A program made the translations under genes and the position numbers. This document shows positions 19,403 to 27,909 of a stretch of DNA of 64,000 nt, piece by piece; the stretch's first letter is position 1; each line of letters begins with the position of its first letter. The DNA lies in assembly GCF_000963885.1 (NCBI RefSeq), contig NZ_BALE01000009.1, forward strand, positions 186,001 through 250,000, read 5' to 3'. The notes below the pieces were generated by a model. The model saw nothing but the letters and a program-made list of their open reading frames with translations. It ran no database searches and had not been told where the DNA came from. The DNA is from Tanticharoenia sakaeratensis NBRC 103193 (GTDB lineage: Bacteria; Pseudomonadota; Alphaproteobacteria; Acetobacterales; Acetobacteraceae).

Positions 19403-19984
19403 TCAGACGTCGGCGTCTTCGAAGCTGTCGGGGATGCTGACCGGAACGGCCTGACCCTCACGCGTCAGGCGCTCGTTGGCCGACTGCACCGAAGCGTTGA
19501 GATCGGTCTGGCTGCACAGGCCCAGGATCACGGGATCGCGCGGCTTGATGTTGGCCGAGTTCCAATGCTGGCGATCGCGAACCTTCGCGATGGTATCCTT
19601 CGTCGTGCCGAGAAGCTTGATGATCTGCGCTTCCGACAGCTGCGGGAACTGGCGCAGCAGGAACGCGATCGCGTCGGGACGGTCATTGCGCTTGGCAATC
19701 GGGGTATACCGCGCCCCTTTGGAGCGGCGTGCAACCGGACTGTGGTTGGCCAGCATCTTCAGACGCAGGTCGGGATTCTTTTCGCAGCGGGCGATGTCGT
19801 CCTGCGAGACCTGGTGGTTCTTGACCGGATCGTATCCGACGATGCCGGCTGCCACTTCGCCATCCGCAATCGCCTGGATCTCGAGCGGGTGCATCCCGCA
19901 GAATTCCGCGATCTGCGTGAAAGTGAGGCCGGTCTTCTCGATCAGCCACACTGCGGTGGCTTTCGGCATGAGAGGCAGGGTCAT
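19403..19984 (-). CDS. trcR: DUF1013 cell-cycle transcriptional regulator, TrcR-like
   Basis: The 193-residue protein matches DUF1013: MPKATAVWLIEKTGLTF and the helix-turn-helix-like QIAEFCGMHPLEIQAIADGE in the first half, then KRNDRPDAIAFLLRQFPQL and LLGTTKDTI. In Rhizobiales and Caulobacterales this family is called TrcR and is tied to cell-cycle transcription. The start at 19984 has TAGGACC upstream; longer in-frame starts lack one. Gene name is by family and the regulon is unknown here. Confidence 0.82.
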   Translation of the reverse strand: MTLPLMPKATAVWLIEKTGLTFTQIAEFCGMHPLEIQAIADGEVAAGIVGYDPVKNHQVSQDDIARCEKNPDLRLKMLANHSPVARRSKGARYTPIAKRNDRPDAIAFLLRQFPQLSEAQIIKLLGTTKDTIAKVRDRQHWNSANIKPRDPVILGLCSQTDLNASVQSANERLTREGQAVPVSIPDSFEDADV

Positions 19985-20169
19985 GATGGTCCTATGTGCC
20001 AGGATGCTTTGCGACTGACGCGCAGGCACCGGACCTTATCCCGACTCCGAGGGAAGAGCGGCCAGCCTGACCAGACCGACCATCGCGGCACCTGCAGATG
20101 CACAAGCGATATGGCGGTCATATGGAGCGCGGCACGTGTGCCGGTCAAGCCTGATCGGAGCACCGGACG

Positions 20170-20194
20170 AAAAAGGGCCGCCCGAAGGCGGCCC
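20170..20194 (-). terminator. Intrinsic terminator of hsp20
   Basis: On the minus strand an 8-bp GGGCCGCC/GGCGGCCC stem closes a TTCG tetraloop and is followed by a T-run (20170-20174). It lies about 20 bp after the hsp20 stop. A short T-run on the other side means it could also work in the plus direction. Confidence 0.85.
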
Positions 20195-20214
20195 TTTCCC
20201 TTGTCACCGAACCC

Positions 20215-20697
20215 TCAGGCGGCGTGGTCAAGCTCCGCCGGCGCTTCGGACGGCGCTGTCGTCTCGACACGCGGCGCTTCACCGACGGTCACCGGGATCC
20301 GACGCGGCTTGAGAGCCTCGGGCGTCACCCGACGGACGGACACGGTCAGCAGTCCGTTCACCAACTGCGCATCGCCGATCTCGATGTGATCCGCGAGCAC
20401 GAAGCGGCGCTCGAAGGCGCGCGTGGCAATCCCGCGATGCAGCCATTCGCCGGTCGTCGACTGTGTCGGGACGCTGCCCTTGATCGTCAGGGTGTTGTCG
20501 GCAAGCGTCAGTTCCACATCATCGGGGCCGAACCCCGCGAGCGCCATGGTGAGCGTGTAGGTCGCATCACCGGTCTTCTCGATGTTGTAGGGCGGATAGC
20601 CGGACGACCCCTGGCTCTGGGATGCCGTGTCCACAAGGCGCGCAAGGCGATCAAAGCCGATTGCAGTGCGGAAGAGGGGTGCGAAATCATAGGTCAT
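20215..20697 (-). CDS. Hsp20 family small heat-shock chaperone
   Basis: This 160-residue IbpA-type protein has an N-terminal LFRTAIGFDRLARL arm, an alpha-crystallin domain from PPYNIEKTGD to LLTVSVRRV, with AFERRFVLADHIEI and a near-canonical GLL-hydrophobic strand, and a C-terminal PRRIPV that supplies the I-x-V/I tail motif. It binds unfolding proteins without ATP. The ATG at 20697 has a strong AAGGAGG site that is buried in a predicted RNA hairpin. It is followed by its own terminator. Confidence 0.93.
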   Translation of the reverse strand: MTYDFAPLFRTAIGFDRLARLVDTASQSQGSSGYPPYNIEKTGDATYTLTMALAGFGPDDVELTLADNTLTIKGSVPTQSTTGEWLHRGIATRAFERRFVLADHIEIGDAQLVNGLLTVSVRRVTPEALKPRRIPVTVGEAPRVETTAPSEAPAELDHAA

Positions 20698-20760
20698 GAT
20701 AAAAACCTCCTTCAGGCAGGTCTTGCTGCTGGCGTCTCCCGGCATTCCGGCAAGACGCGC
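20698..20760 (-). promoter_or_regulatory. ROSE-like RNA thermometer in the hsp20 leader
   Basis: Two hairpins are predicted in the 5' leader. The proximal one (20705-20721) pairs ACCT...AGGT around a central T-A, G-G, C-G set and sequesters the Shine-Dalgarno AGGAGG. This is the layout of the ROSE 3' hairpin, where a G in U-x-GCU opposes a G of the ribosome site. The distal one (20732-20758) is GCGTCT/AGACGC with an inner CCGG/CCGG stem. Melting on heating should expose the ribosome site. Confidence 0.7.
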
Positions 20761-20877
20761 TTCTTGAATTCTGTCACGGCCCGGTATGGCACCGCGACAG
20801 ACAGGACATGTTCACAGGCAACGACCCTTTCAAGGCCCACAACCCGGGATTTCGGATTATTTTCCTAAGTCCGGACA

Positions 20878-20911
20878 ACAAAAAACGCCGACCCGGAGAC
20901 CGGATCGGCGT
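20878..20911 (-). terminator. Intrinsic terminator of rpmE
   Basis: On the minus strand a GCCGATCCGG/CCGGGTCGGC stem with a 3-nt loop (one mismatch or G-U) is followed by TTTTTT. It lies about 30 bp after the rpmE stop and isolates rpmE from hsp20. Confidence 0.85.
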
Positions 20912-20939
20912 TCCTGCAGGCGCGGGGCCGGGCGAAGAC

Positions 20940-21170
20940 TTACTTCGAGCCGCGGCCGCTGATGCCGGCGAAGCGCTTGTTGAACTTCGCGATCTGGCCA
21001 CCCGTGTCGAGGATGCGCTGCACGCCGGTCCACGCGGGATGGGACTTCGGGTCCACGTCGAGGCGCAGGGTCGCGCCCGGTGTGCCGTAGCAGGACCGTG
21101 TGACGTATTCGGTGCCATCGGTCATGATGACGGTGATGTCGTGGTAATCGGGGTGGATGCCGGACTTCAT
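20940..21170 (-). CDS. rpmE: 50S ribosomal protein L31, zinc-independent (C-) form
   Basis: The 76-residue protein has [11 protein letters not shown] at the start, then [10 protein letters not shown] and KFNKRFAG, all L31 landmarks. The four zinc-ligand cysteines of C+ L31 are absent; only one Cys (TRSCYGT) remains. This is the C- type that does not bind zinc. It lies on the 50S subunit near the bridge to 30S. It is monocistronic with its own terminator. Confidence 0.94.
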   Translation of the reverse strand: MKSGIHPDYHDITVIMTDGTEYVTRSCYGTPGATLRLDVDPKSHPAWTGVQRILDTGGQIAKFNKRFAGISGRGSK

Positions 21171-21415
21171 GGAATCTCGAACCTTCTGGCCTTGGAGGGC
21201 TCCGATGCCGACCGGAGCAGAAGACGCGGCCTATAACGGAACTCCGTCGCCGGATCAAACAGGAACGACAGGATAGACGTCGAAAACCGGCGGGCGTCGG
21301 GCCACTGAACTTTTGCCGCGTTATTTCGCTTGGCCCCCGAAAGGGAACACGGCAACCTTTTGATCATCGAAACATGCGGCCAACACAGCGCCGCAAGCAG
21401 CGTAAGGACCCACGC

Positions 21416-21895
21416 ATGAGTGGACACAGTCACCATATCCAGAAGCCCGGCTGGGTTGGAGAATTCCAGAAGTTTCTCGTCCGCGGCAACGTGGTCGATC
21501 TCGCCGTCGGTATCATCATCGGCGCGGCGTTCACTGCGATCGTCTCGAGCCTCGTCAAGGATATCCTGACGCCGTTCATCGGTCTCCTCACCGGCGGCAT
21601 CGACTTCTCGAACATCTTTATCACGCTGAAGGGGCCGCACGCCGCGACGCTCGCGGATGCCCAGAAGGTCGGCGCCGTCACCGTCAATGTCGGCGTCTTC
21701 CTGAATGCGGTGATCCAGTTCCTGATCGTGTCCTTCGTGGTGTTCTGGCTGGTGAAGCTCGTGTCCATGGCCCGCGCCAAGCCGCAGCCCGCGCCCGCGA
21801 CGCCGCCGGAGCCGAGCAAGAGCGAAGTGCTCCTCAGCGAAATCCGCGACCTGCTCGCGACCCGTACGGGCGAGACGCTCCCGCCGCGCGTCTGA
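21416..21895 (+). CDS. mscL: Large-conductance mechanosensitive channel
   Basis: The 159-residue protein has TM1 starting EFQKFLVRGNVVDLAVGIII, the conserved pore helix, followed by AFTAIVSSLVKDILTPFIGL. TM2 is FLNAVIQFLIVSFVVFWLVK, then a proline-rich linker and a C-terminal helix bundle (SEVLLSEIRDLL). As a pentamer it opens on membrane tension during osmotic downshock. The ATG at 21416 follows GTAAGGACC. Confidence 0.96.
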   Translation: MSGHSHHIQKPGWVGEFQKFLVRGNVVDLAVGIIIGAAFTAIVSSLVKDILTPFIGLLTGGIDFSNIFITLKGPHAATLADAQKVGAVTVNVGVFLNAVIQFLIVSFVVFWLVKLVSMARAKPQPAPATPPEPSKSEVLLSEIRDLLATRTGETLPPRV

Positions 21896-21908
21896 TCGCC
21901 AGTCGATC

Positions 21909-21928
21909 GCCGCACCGCATGGTGCGGC
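21909..21928 (+). terminator. GC-rich stem-loop after mscL
   Basis: A perfect 8-bp GCCGCACC/GGTGCGGC stem with a GCAT loop starts 13 bp after the mscL stop. No T-run follows, so it is a weak terminator or an RNA-stabilising hairpin. Confidence 0.45.
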
Positions 21929-22023
21929 ACAGGCCCGCATGCGCCCGGTCCTTGCATTTCGCGGGGGCCGGGCGAATTGTGTCGGCCATCATTCCATCTG
22001 CTACAGCACCTTCAGGAGGCCCC

Positions 22024-22377
22024 ATGGCATCGCGCAGGATCCTGACCCTGATCGCCACACTGATCGGGCTCTCGGGATGTGCCGCGCCGGGCGCGGAACG
22101 CGTGGCGACGGAGCCCACATCGCCGCACAGCCTCGTCTACACGTATCTCATGGCGCACGGCATGGCTTACGGGTACGTGATGGCAAGCGGCCCGAACACG
22201 CCTAATCTGAACATTCTCGTGGCGCTCGACCACAATGCCTGGATGCTGGTTCTCAACGAACTCAAGGCACCCAGCAACCGACATCTCGCTCAGGCGAACG
22301 GGGCCGTCGACAGGCTGATTGCGGCCGTCACGCCGCCGGACACGGCACCGACCGTCGATCACCGCGGCCCACGCTGA
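22024..22377 (+). CDS. Small predicted lipoprotein, unknown function
   Basis: The 117-residue protein has an N-terminal signal with lipobox LSGC (Cys at residue 18), so it should be a membrane-anchored lipoprotein. The mature part has a His/Tyr/Met-rich stretch (YTYLMAHGMAYGYVMASG) and then an amphipathic helical region. No family is recognised. A strong AGGAGG site at 22014-22019 sets the start. It stands alone between mscL and the convergent secF gene. Confidence 0.75.
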   Translation: MASRRILTLIATLIGLSGCAAPGAERVATEPTSPHSLVYTYLMAHGMAYGYVMASGPNTPNLNILVALDHNAWMLVLNELKAPSNRHLAQANGAVDRLIAAVTPPDTAPTVDHRGPR

Positions 22378-22396
22378 CGGGCCACGGTGCGTCTCG

Positions 22397-23347
22397 TCAG
22401 GGGCGTGCCGCGTCCCGACGCAGGCGCTTTTCGCCCATGAGCAGCAGGAGCGGGGCTGCGATGAAGATCGATGACGACGTGCCGACGACGATGCCGAAGA
22501 GCATGACGGTCGCAAATCCCGACAGCGAATGACCGCCGAACAGCGCCAGCGGCAGGGCCGCGAGGAACACGGTCGATGACGTGCCGAGCGTGCGGTTCAG
22601 CGTCTCGTTGATCGAGAGGTCGAGCAGTTCACGCAGCGGCATGGTGCGATATTTACGCAGATTCTCGCGCACGCGGTCATAGACCACGACCTTGTCGTTG
22701 GTCGAATAGCCGAGGATCGTCAGGATCGCGGCCACCATCACCAGATCGAACTGGAAGCGGGTCAGCGCGAGAAATCCGATCGTCTTGGTCAGATCGAGGA
22801 TGAGCGTGATCACGGCGGAGACCGCGAACTCCCATTCGAAGCGGACCCAGATATAGACGAGGATCATGGCAAGGCTGCACACCAGCGCCAGGATCCCGTC
22901 CCGGAACAGCTCCGACGAGACGGACGCACCGACAGCATCGGCGCGCACCACTTCGGCACCCGGCTGCGCCTGTGCCACAGCATCGCGCACGGCGTGCTCG
23001 ATGTTCTGTGTCTGGGCCTCGTGATCCGGACCTTCGCGCGGTGCGTCGATCTGGATCAGGACGTCGTTATCGGCGCCGAATTTCTGGATGCCGGCCGCCG
23101 AAACATGATGTTCCGCCAGCACCGTGCGCAGCTTGCCGAAATCGGCGGGGCCTTGCGTGCGGGCCTCGATGACGATTCCGCCCCGAAAATCCAGGCCCAG
23201 CGACAGGCCGGGGTAGAAGAACAGGATCAGCGACAGGACCGAGAGAACGGCCGAGGTCGCGAGACCGGCCTTGCGACCGCGCATGAAGCCGATGCGGTGA
23301 TCGTCGCGCACGAAGCGGAAGCGGGGGGACATGGCTGTGCTCGACAT
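22397..23347 (-). CDS. secF: Protein translocase subunit SecF
   Basis: The 316-residue RND-like protein has TM1 near residues 28-47, the LGLDFRGGIVIEARTQG signature and a periplasmic domain to about 135. Five membrane helices follow, including ILTILGYSTNDKVVVYDRVREN and NETLNRTLGTSSTVFLAALPL. With SecD it uses the proton-motive force to help pull proteins out of SecYEG. The ATG overlaps the secD stop by one base (TGATG). Confidence 0.96.
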   Translation of the reverse strand: MSSTAMSPRFRFVRDDHRIGFMRGRKAGLATSAVLSVLSLILFFYPGLSLGLDFRGGIVIEARTQGPADFGKLRTVLAEHHVSAAGIQKFGADNDVLIQIDAPREGPDHEAQTQNIEHAVRDAVAQAQPGAEVVRADAVGASVSSELFRDGILALVCSLAMILVYIWVRFEWEFAVSAVITLILDLTKTIGFLALTRFQFDLVMVAAILTILGYSTNDKVVVYDRVRENLRKYRTMPLRELLDLSINETLNRTLGTSSTVFLAALPLALFGGHSLSGFATVMLFGIVVGTSSSIFIAAPLLLLMGEKRLRRDAARP

Positions 23348-24885
23348 CAGACGGGAAGGGTTTGCGGACGGGTGTTGGCATACCAGCGCACCATCAGCAG
23401 GCGCGACAGCACGAGCGTCGTGAACAGCGTGGTGGCAATGCCGATCGTGATCGTCAGCGCGAAGTTGCGAACGGGTCCGGCCCCGAAGACGAACAGCATG
23501 ACATGGGCCAGAAAGGCCGTCGCGTTACTGTCGATGACGGTACCGGTCGCGCGCTCGAAGCCGACCTGCATGGCCTGAAGCGGCCCGCGCCCGCGCTTGA
23601 CCTCCTCGCGGATGCGCTCGTTGATCAGGATGTTCGCATCGACCGCCATGCCGAGCGTGAGCAGGATGCCCGCCATGCCCGGCAGCGTCAGCGTTGCCTC
23701 GAAGAGCGACAGGATCGCCATCATCAGGATCAGGTTCGCGAGCAGGGCGATGTCGGCGTAGAGCCCGAAGCGGCCGTAGAACAGCGCCATGAAGATGACG
23801 ACCAGCACGAACCCGACCGCCAGCGAGATCGCACCGGCCCGGATCGAGTCGGCTCCGAGCGACGGCCCGATCGACCGCTGCTCGATGACCGCGAGCGGCG
23901 CGGGCAGGGCGCCTGCGCGGAGCAGGAGCGCCAGATCGGTCGCCTGCTGGGCGGTGAAGCTGCCGGTGATCTGTCCGGTGCCGGTCGTGATCGGGCTCTG
24001 GACCACGGGTGCTTCGATGACCTTGTTGTCGAGGACGATCGCGAAACGCTTGCCGACATTGGCGCGCGTCAGGGCGCCGAACTCCGCGGCTCCCACACGG
24101 TCGAACGTGAGCGTGACCGCCCACTGGCCGCTCTGCTGGTCGATCACGGCGCCCGCATTGGTCAGGTCCGCGCCATCGGCATCGACGTGATTGGAGATCG
24201 GCAGCTGCTGCTCGGGATTGTTGACCATCGGCAGCATGGTGGTCCCGCTGCCGCTTTCACCCACGAGCTGGAAAGTCATGCGGGCGGTGGTTCCAAGCAG
24301 CGCCTTGATGCGCTCGGGGTCCGAAATGCCCGGCAGCTCGACTGCAATACGGTCATCACCCTGGCGAGTGATGCTCGGGTCGATTGCGCCTGTCGCGTCG
24401 ATGCGGCGGCGCACGATCTCGATCGACTGGCCGATCGCGTCGCGTCCGCGCTGCACCATCGCATCATGAGACAGAACGACCGCGATACGGCCATCGGCGC
24501 CCGTCTGCACCGAGAACTCGCCCGGCACGGCGCGAGGCATGTCGGACAATGCTGCGATATCGGCCTCACGCTCGCCCGTATCGCGCGGCAGGAAGGTCAG
24601 GCGCGCCGAAGCGGCATCACGTTGGAAATCGCGATACCCGAGCCCCTTGTCGAGCAGGGTGCGGCGGGCATTGTCCTCCAGGGACTGCAGCCGGGCGGCC
24701 GTCAGGCTCTGCAGGTCGATCCGCAGCAGCAGATAGGAGCCGCCACGAAGGTCGAGCCCCAGATGGATCTGTCGCCAGGGCAGGGACGGCATGGGCCGGT
24801 TCAGGGCATTGGGCAGGCAGAGCAGAAGCCCGAGCAGGCATATGCCCACCGTCCCAAGCATCCTCAGCCGGCTATAATACATCAT
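23347..24885 (-). CDS. secD: Protein translocase subunit SecD
   Basis: The 512-residue SecD has an N-terminal helix, HLGLDLRGGSYLLLRID, a P1 periplasmic domain of about 250 residues, then six C-terminal helices with AGILLTLGMAVDANILINERIREE. It partners SecF. yajC, which usually precedes secD, is not in the 168 bp upstream. Two adjacent in-frame ATGs (24882, 24885) are possible starts. Confidence 0.96.
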   Translation of the reverse strand: MMYYSRLRMLGTVGICLLGLLLCLPNALNRPMPSLPWRQIHLGLDLRGGSYLLLRIDLQSLTAARLQSLEDNARRTLLDKGLGYRDFQRDAASARLTFLPRDTGEREADIAALSDMPRAVPGEFSVQTGADGRIAVVLSHDAMVQRGRDAIGQSIEIVRRRIDATGAIDPSITRQGDDRIAVELPGISDPERIKALLGTTARMTFQLVGESGSGTTMLPMVNNPEQQLPISNHVDADGADLTNAGAVIDQQSGQWAVTLTFDRVGAAEFGALTRANVGKRFAIVLDNKVIEAPVVQSPITTGTGQITGSFTAQQATDLALLLRAGALPAPLAVIEQRSIGPSLGADSIRAGAISLAVGFVLVVIFMALFYGRFGLYADIALLANLILMMAILSLFEATLTLPGMAGILLTLGMAVDANILINERIREEVKRGRGPLQAMQVGFERATGTVIDSNATAFLAHVMLFVFGAGPVRNFALTITIGIATTLFTTLVLSRLLMVRWYANTRPQTLPV

Positions 24886-25053
24886 GTCGGATCGGGTCGC
24901 CTCTCGCGGACGTCGAGCCCGTTGTCTCCGGCCTCTCGCCCCACGTTCACACCAAGTCGTTATCGGTCGCGGAACATGCCGTCATGCAGCCCGCGATGCA
25001 ACCTTGGCCGCGCGCGGTCCGGAGGCTAGGACGGGAGCAGGGGAGAGACGCTG

Positions 25054-26061
25054 ATGATCTTCGGGACACGCCGGACCCAGACCGAGGCTCGAACGCTTCG
25101 GGTGGGTATCGTGGGCGCAGGGCATTTCGGGCGCTTTCATGCGCTCAAGGCACGCGATTGCCCGCGCGAAACGCTCGTCGCACTCCATGACCCCGATTCG
25201 GCACGGGCGCAGCAGGTGGCCCTGGAAGCTGGCTGCGACGTCGTCCCCAGTCTCGATGCACTGATCGAGGCAGTGGATGCCGTCATCATTGCGGCACCCG
25301 CCGAGCAACACTTCCCGCTTGCGACGGCATGCCTCAATGCGGGCCGACACGTTCTGGTGGAAAAGCCGATCGCGGCCACGCTGGATGAAGCGACCGCTCT
25401 CGCCGAAACGGCGCGTAGAACACAATGCGTGCTGCAGGTCGGGCACCTGCTGCGCTATTCGGCGGAACACGCGGCGATCACCGAACGCATCGGTCGGCCG
25501 CTTTACATCGAAGCCACCCGAATCGCGCCCTATAAGCCACGCGGCACCGACGTTTCGGTGATCCTGGATCTGATGATCCATGATCTCGATCTCGTGCTGG
25601 CTATCGTGGACAGTCCGATCGAGAGCATCGATGCGCTCGGGGCGGCCGTATCCAGCCAGCACGAGGATATCGCCAACGCCCGCGTTCGGTTTGAGAATGG
25701 CTGCGTCTGCACCATCACGGCCAGCCGGATTTCACTGAAAACCGAGCGCCGGATGCGCCTGTTCTCGGAAGAGGGCTATCTCTCGGCCGATTTCATGGCT
25801 CGTGAGTTGAGCTTCATCGGACGCGAGCGTGGCCTGCCACTGCCCGGAACCGGTGGGTTCCGGCGCGAAGCCGTGTCCTGGCAGGATCACGACAATCTGG
25901 CCGCCGAGCATCTCACCTTCGCCGCAGCCTGTCTCGATGGTGCGCCCGTGCTTGTAGATGCAGAGGCCGGGCGCCGGGCGCTCGATGCAGCGCTCCGCGT
26001 TCATGCCAGCATCGCGGATAGTCGCGCGCGTATGGAGCTGTCGGGCCTGATCGGCGCCTAG
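25054..26061 (+). CDS. Gfo/Idh/MocA-family NAD(P) oxidoreductase, possibly a UDP-sugar 3-dehydrogenase
   Basis: The 335-residue protein begins with a Rossmann fold (VGIVGAGHFGRFHA), carries the family's EKPIA motif with its catalytic Lys, and has VSVILDLMIHDLDLVL, where the His belongs to the active site. The VGHLLRY and DLMIHDLDL blocks resemble the GnnA-like UDP-GlcNAc 3-dehydrogenase branch associated with lipid A diamino-sugar synthesis, but neither gnnB nor lpx genes are adjacent. GGGGAGAG precedes the ATG. It overlaps the convergent ABC-F gene by four bases. Confidence 0.8.
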   Translation: MIFGTRRTQTEARTLRVGIVGAGHFGRFHALKARDCPRETLVALHDPDSARAQQVALEAGCDVVPSLDALIEAVDAVIIAAPAEQHFPLATACLNAGRHVLVEKPIAATLDEATALAETARRTQCVLQVGHLLRYSAEHAAITERIGRPLYIEATRIAPYKPRGTDVSVILDLMIHDLDLVLAIVDSPIESIDALGAAVSSQHEDIANARVRFENGCVCTITASRISLKTERRMRLFSEEGYLSADFMARELSFIGRERGLPLPGTGGFRREAVSWQDHDNLAAEHLTFAAACLDGAPVLVDAEAGRRALDAALRVHASIADSRARMELSGLIGA

Positions 26062-27854
26062 CTCTCGATCGCTTCCCGCTTCATCTCGAGTTCCAGCCAT
26101 TCTTCCTCTGCCGCCGTGAGCGCGGCTTCGGCCTCGGTCAACGCATCGGTCTGGCGCGTGAACATCTTGGGGTCGCGGGCATACAGGCCGGGATCCGAAA
26201 GGCTCGCCCGCGTCTTGACGATTGTCTCTTCGAGTTCAGCCATACGCTGTGGCAGCTTTTCCAGCGCAAGCTTGTCTTTGTAGGTGAGCTTTCGACTGTC
26301 GCTCTTTGGTTTTGCAGTATTTTTCTTTTCAGTCGCCGCAACATCGGCCGTACGTTCTTTGACGCCGGCTCCGCCTTGCGCCAGCATGTCGGAATAGCCG
26401 CCGGCATAATCCTGCCAATGACCATCACCTTCGGAAACCAGAACGGACGTCGCTACACGATCAAGGAAATCGCGATCATGGCTGACGAGAAGGACGGTAC
26501 CCGGATATTCGTCCAGCATCTCCTGCAGCAGGTCCAGCGTTTCGATATCGAGATCATTGGTCGGCTCGTCGAGCACCATGAGATTGGACGGCTTCGCCAG
26601 TGCGCATGCGAGTGCCAGTCGGCCCCGCTCTCCGCCGGACAGATGGGCGACCGGTGTCCGCGCCTGCTCCGGGCGGAACAGGAAGTCCTTCATGTAGCCG
26701 ATCACATGCCGCTTCTGGTCGCCAACCTGAACCATGTCGCCAGCACCACCCGTCAAGGTGTCGGCCAGCGTCTTTGACAGGTCGAGCTCAGCGCGCCGCT
26801 GATCGAGAGAGACGGTCGAGAGGGAGGCCCCGATCTCGATCCTGCCTTGGTCAGGAGCGTCCACGCCGGTGAGCAGGCGCAGAAGCGTCGTCTTTCCCGC
26901 ACCGTTCGGCCCGACGATCGCAAGGCGATCGCCACGAAGAACGCGCAGGCTCAGATCGTCGATGACCGTGCGTTCGCCGAACGAGCGTCCCACGTGCTCT
27001 GCCGTCACCACGATCTTGGCAGCGCCCGATGCGCCTTGCGCGTCCATCTTCGGACCATCGGTGCTCGCGAAACGCGTGTCACGCCGCTGCTGACGCAAGG
27101 CAGCCAGTTCGGCCACACGGCGGACGTTGCGTTTGCGCCGGGCCGTGACGCCATAGCGCATCCAGTCTTCCTCGTGCGCGATCTGGCGATCGAGCTTGTG
27201 AGCAGCCAGTTCCTCCTGCTCGATGATCTCCTCACGCCAGGCCTCATAACGCGCGAAGCCCTGATCGAGCCTGCGAGTGATACCGCGATCCAGCCAGACC
27301 ACCCCGCGAGACAACGTCTCCAGCAGGCGCCTGTCGTGGCTGATGACGATCATGGCGGACCGCGACGCCAGAAGCTCGCGTTCGAGCCATTCGATGCTCG
27401 GGAGATCGAGGTGATTGGTCGGCTCATCCAGCAGGAGCAGGTCGGGCTCCGCGGCAAGTGCCCAGGCCAGCGCGCACCGACGGGTCTCGCCACCGGAAAG
27501 TGTCGCAGTCGGCTCTTCGCCGGTCAGCCCCAGCTCGGCGAGCATGGCGCGGGCACGATAAGTTTCGTCCTCTGCAAGCCCTTGGGACGCATACGCCAAG
27601 GTCGTCGGAAAGGCGGACAGGTCGGGATCCTGCGGAAGATAAACGACTTTCGTGCCCGGCTGGACGAAGCGCGTACCTGAATCAGCCACAATTTGTCCTG
27701 CAGCGATGCGCAGGAGCGTGGATTTGCCGGAGCCGTTGCGGCCCACGAGGCAGAGCCGCTCGCCCTGTGTGACGCCGAGTTCGGCGCCGTCCAGGAGCGG
27801 CTTTCCGCCGAGAGTAAGAGTAATGTCTGAGAGAAGCAGGATCGGAGCGGCCAT
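26058..27854 (-). CDS. uup: ABC-F family ATPase, Uup type
   Basis: This 598-residue soluble protein has two ABC cassettes and no membrane domain. Walker A sequences are GRNGSGKST and GPNGAGKTT, signatures LSGGETRR and LSGGERGR, with LLLDEPTNHLDLPS and MVLDEPTNDLDIET as Walker B. After a linker of about 90 residues, a C-terminal charged coiled coil (from about residue 530) marks the Uup subgroup. ABC-F proteins act on ribosomes, and Uup also limits tandem-repeat deletion. It is 55 bp downstream of phyR on the same strand. Confidence 0.9.
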   Translation of the reverse strand: MAAPILLLSDITLTLGGKPLLDGAELGVTQGERLCLVGRNGSGKSTLLRIAAGQIVADSGTRFVQPGTKVVYLPQDPDLSAFPTTLAYASQGLAEDETYRARAMLAELGLTGEEPTATLSGGETRRCALAWALAAEPDLLLLDEPTNHLDLPSIEWLERELLASRSAMIVISHDRRLLETLSRGVVWLDRGITRRLDQGFARYEAWREEIIEQEELAAHKLDRQIAHEEDWMRYGVTARRKRNVRRVAELAALRQQRRDTRFASTDGPKMDAQGASGAAKIVVTAEHVGRSFGERTVIDDLSLRVLRGDRLAIVGPNGAGKTTLLRLLTGVDAPDQGRIEIGASLSTVSLDQRRAELDLSKTLADTLTGGAGDMVQVGDQKRHVIGYMKDFLFRPEQARTPVAHLSGGERGRLALACALAKPSNLMVLDEPTNDLDIETLDLLQEMLDEYPGTVLLVSHDRDFLDRVATSVLVSEGDGHWQDYAGGYSDMLAQGGAGVKERTADVAATEKKNTAKPKSDSRKLTYKDKLALEKLPQRMAELEETIVKTRASLSDPGLYARDPKMFTRQTDALTEAEAALTAAEEEWLELEMKREAIES

Positions 27855-27909
27855 GCCCCGCTATGTCGCGCGATGGACAGCGCCGTGCAAGCCGGGCGTC
27901 CTTCGACGC

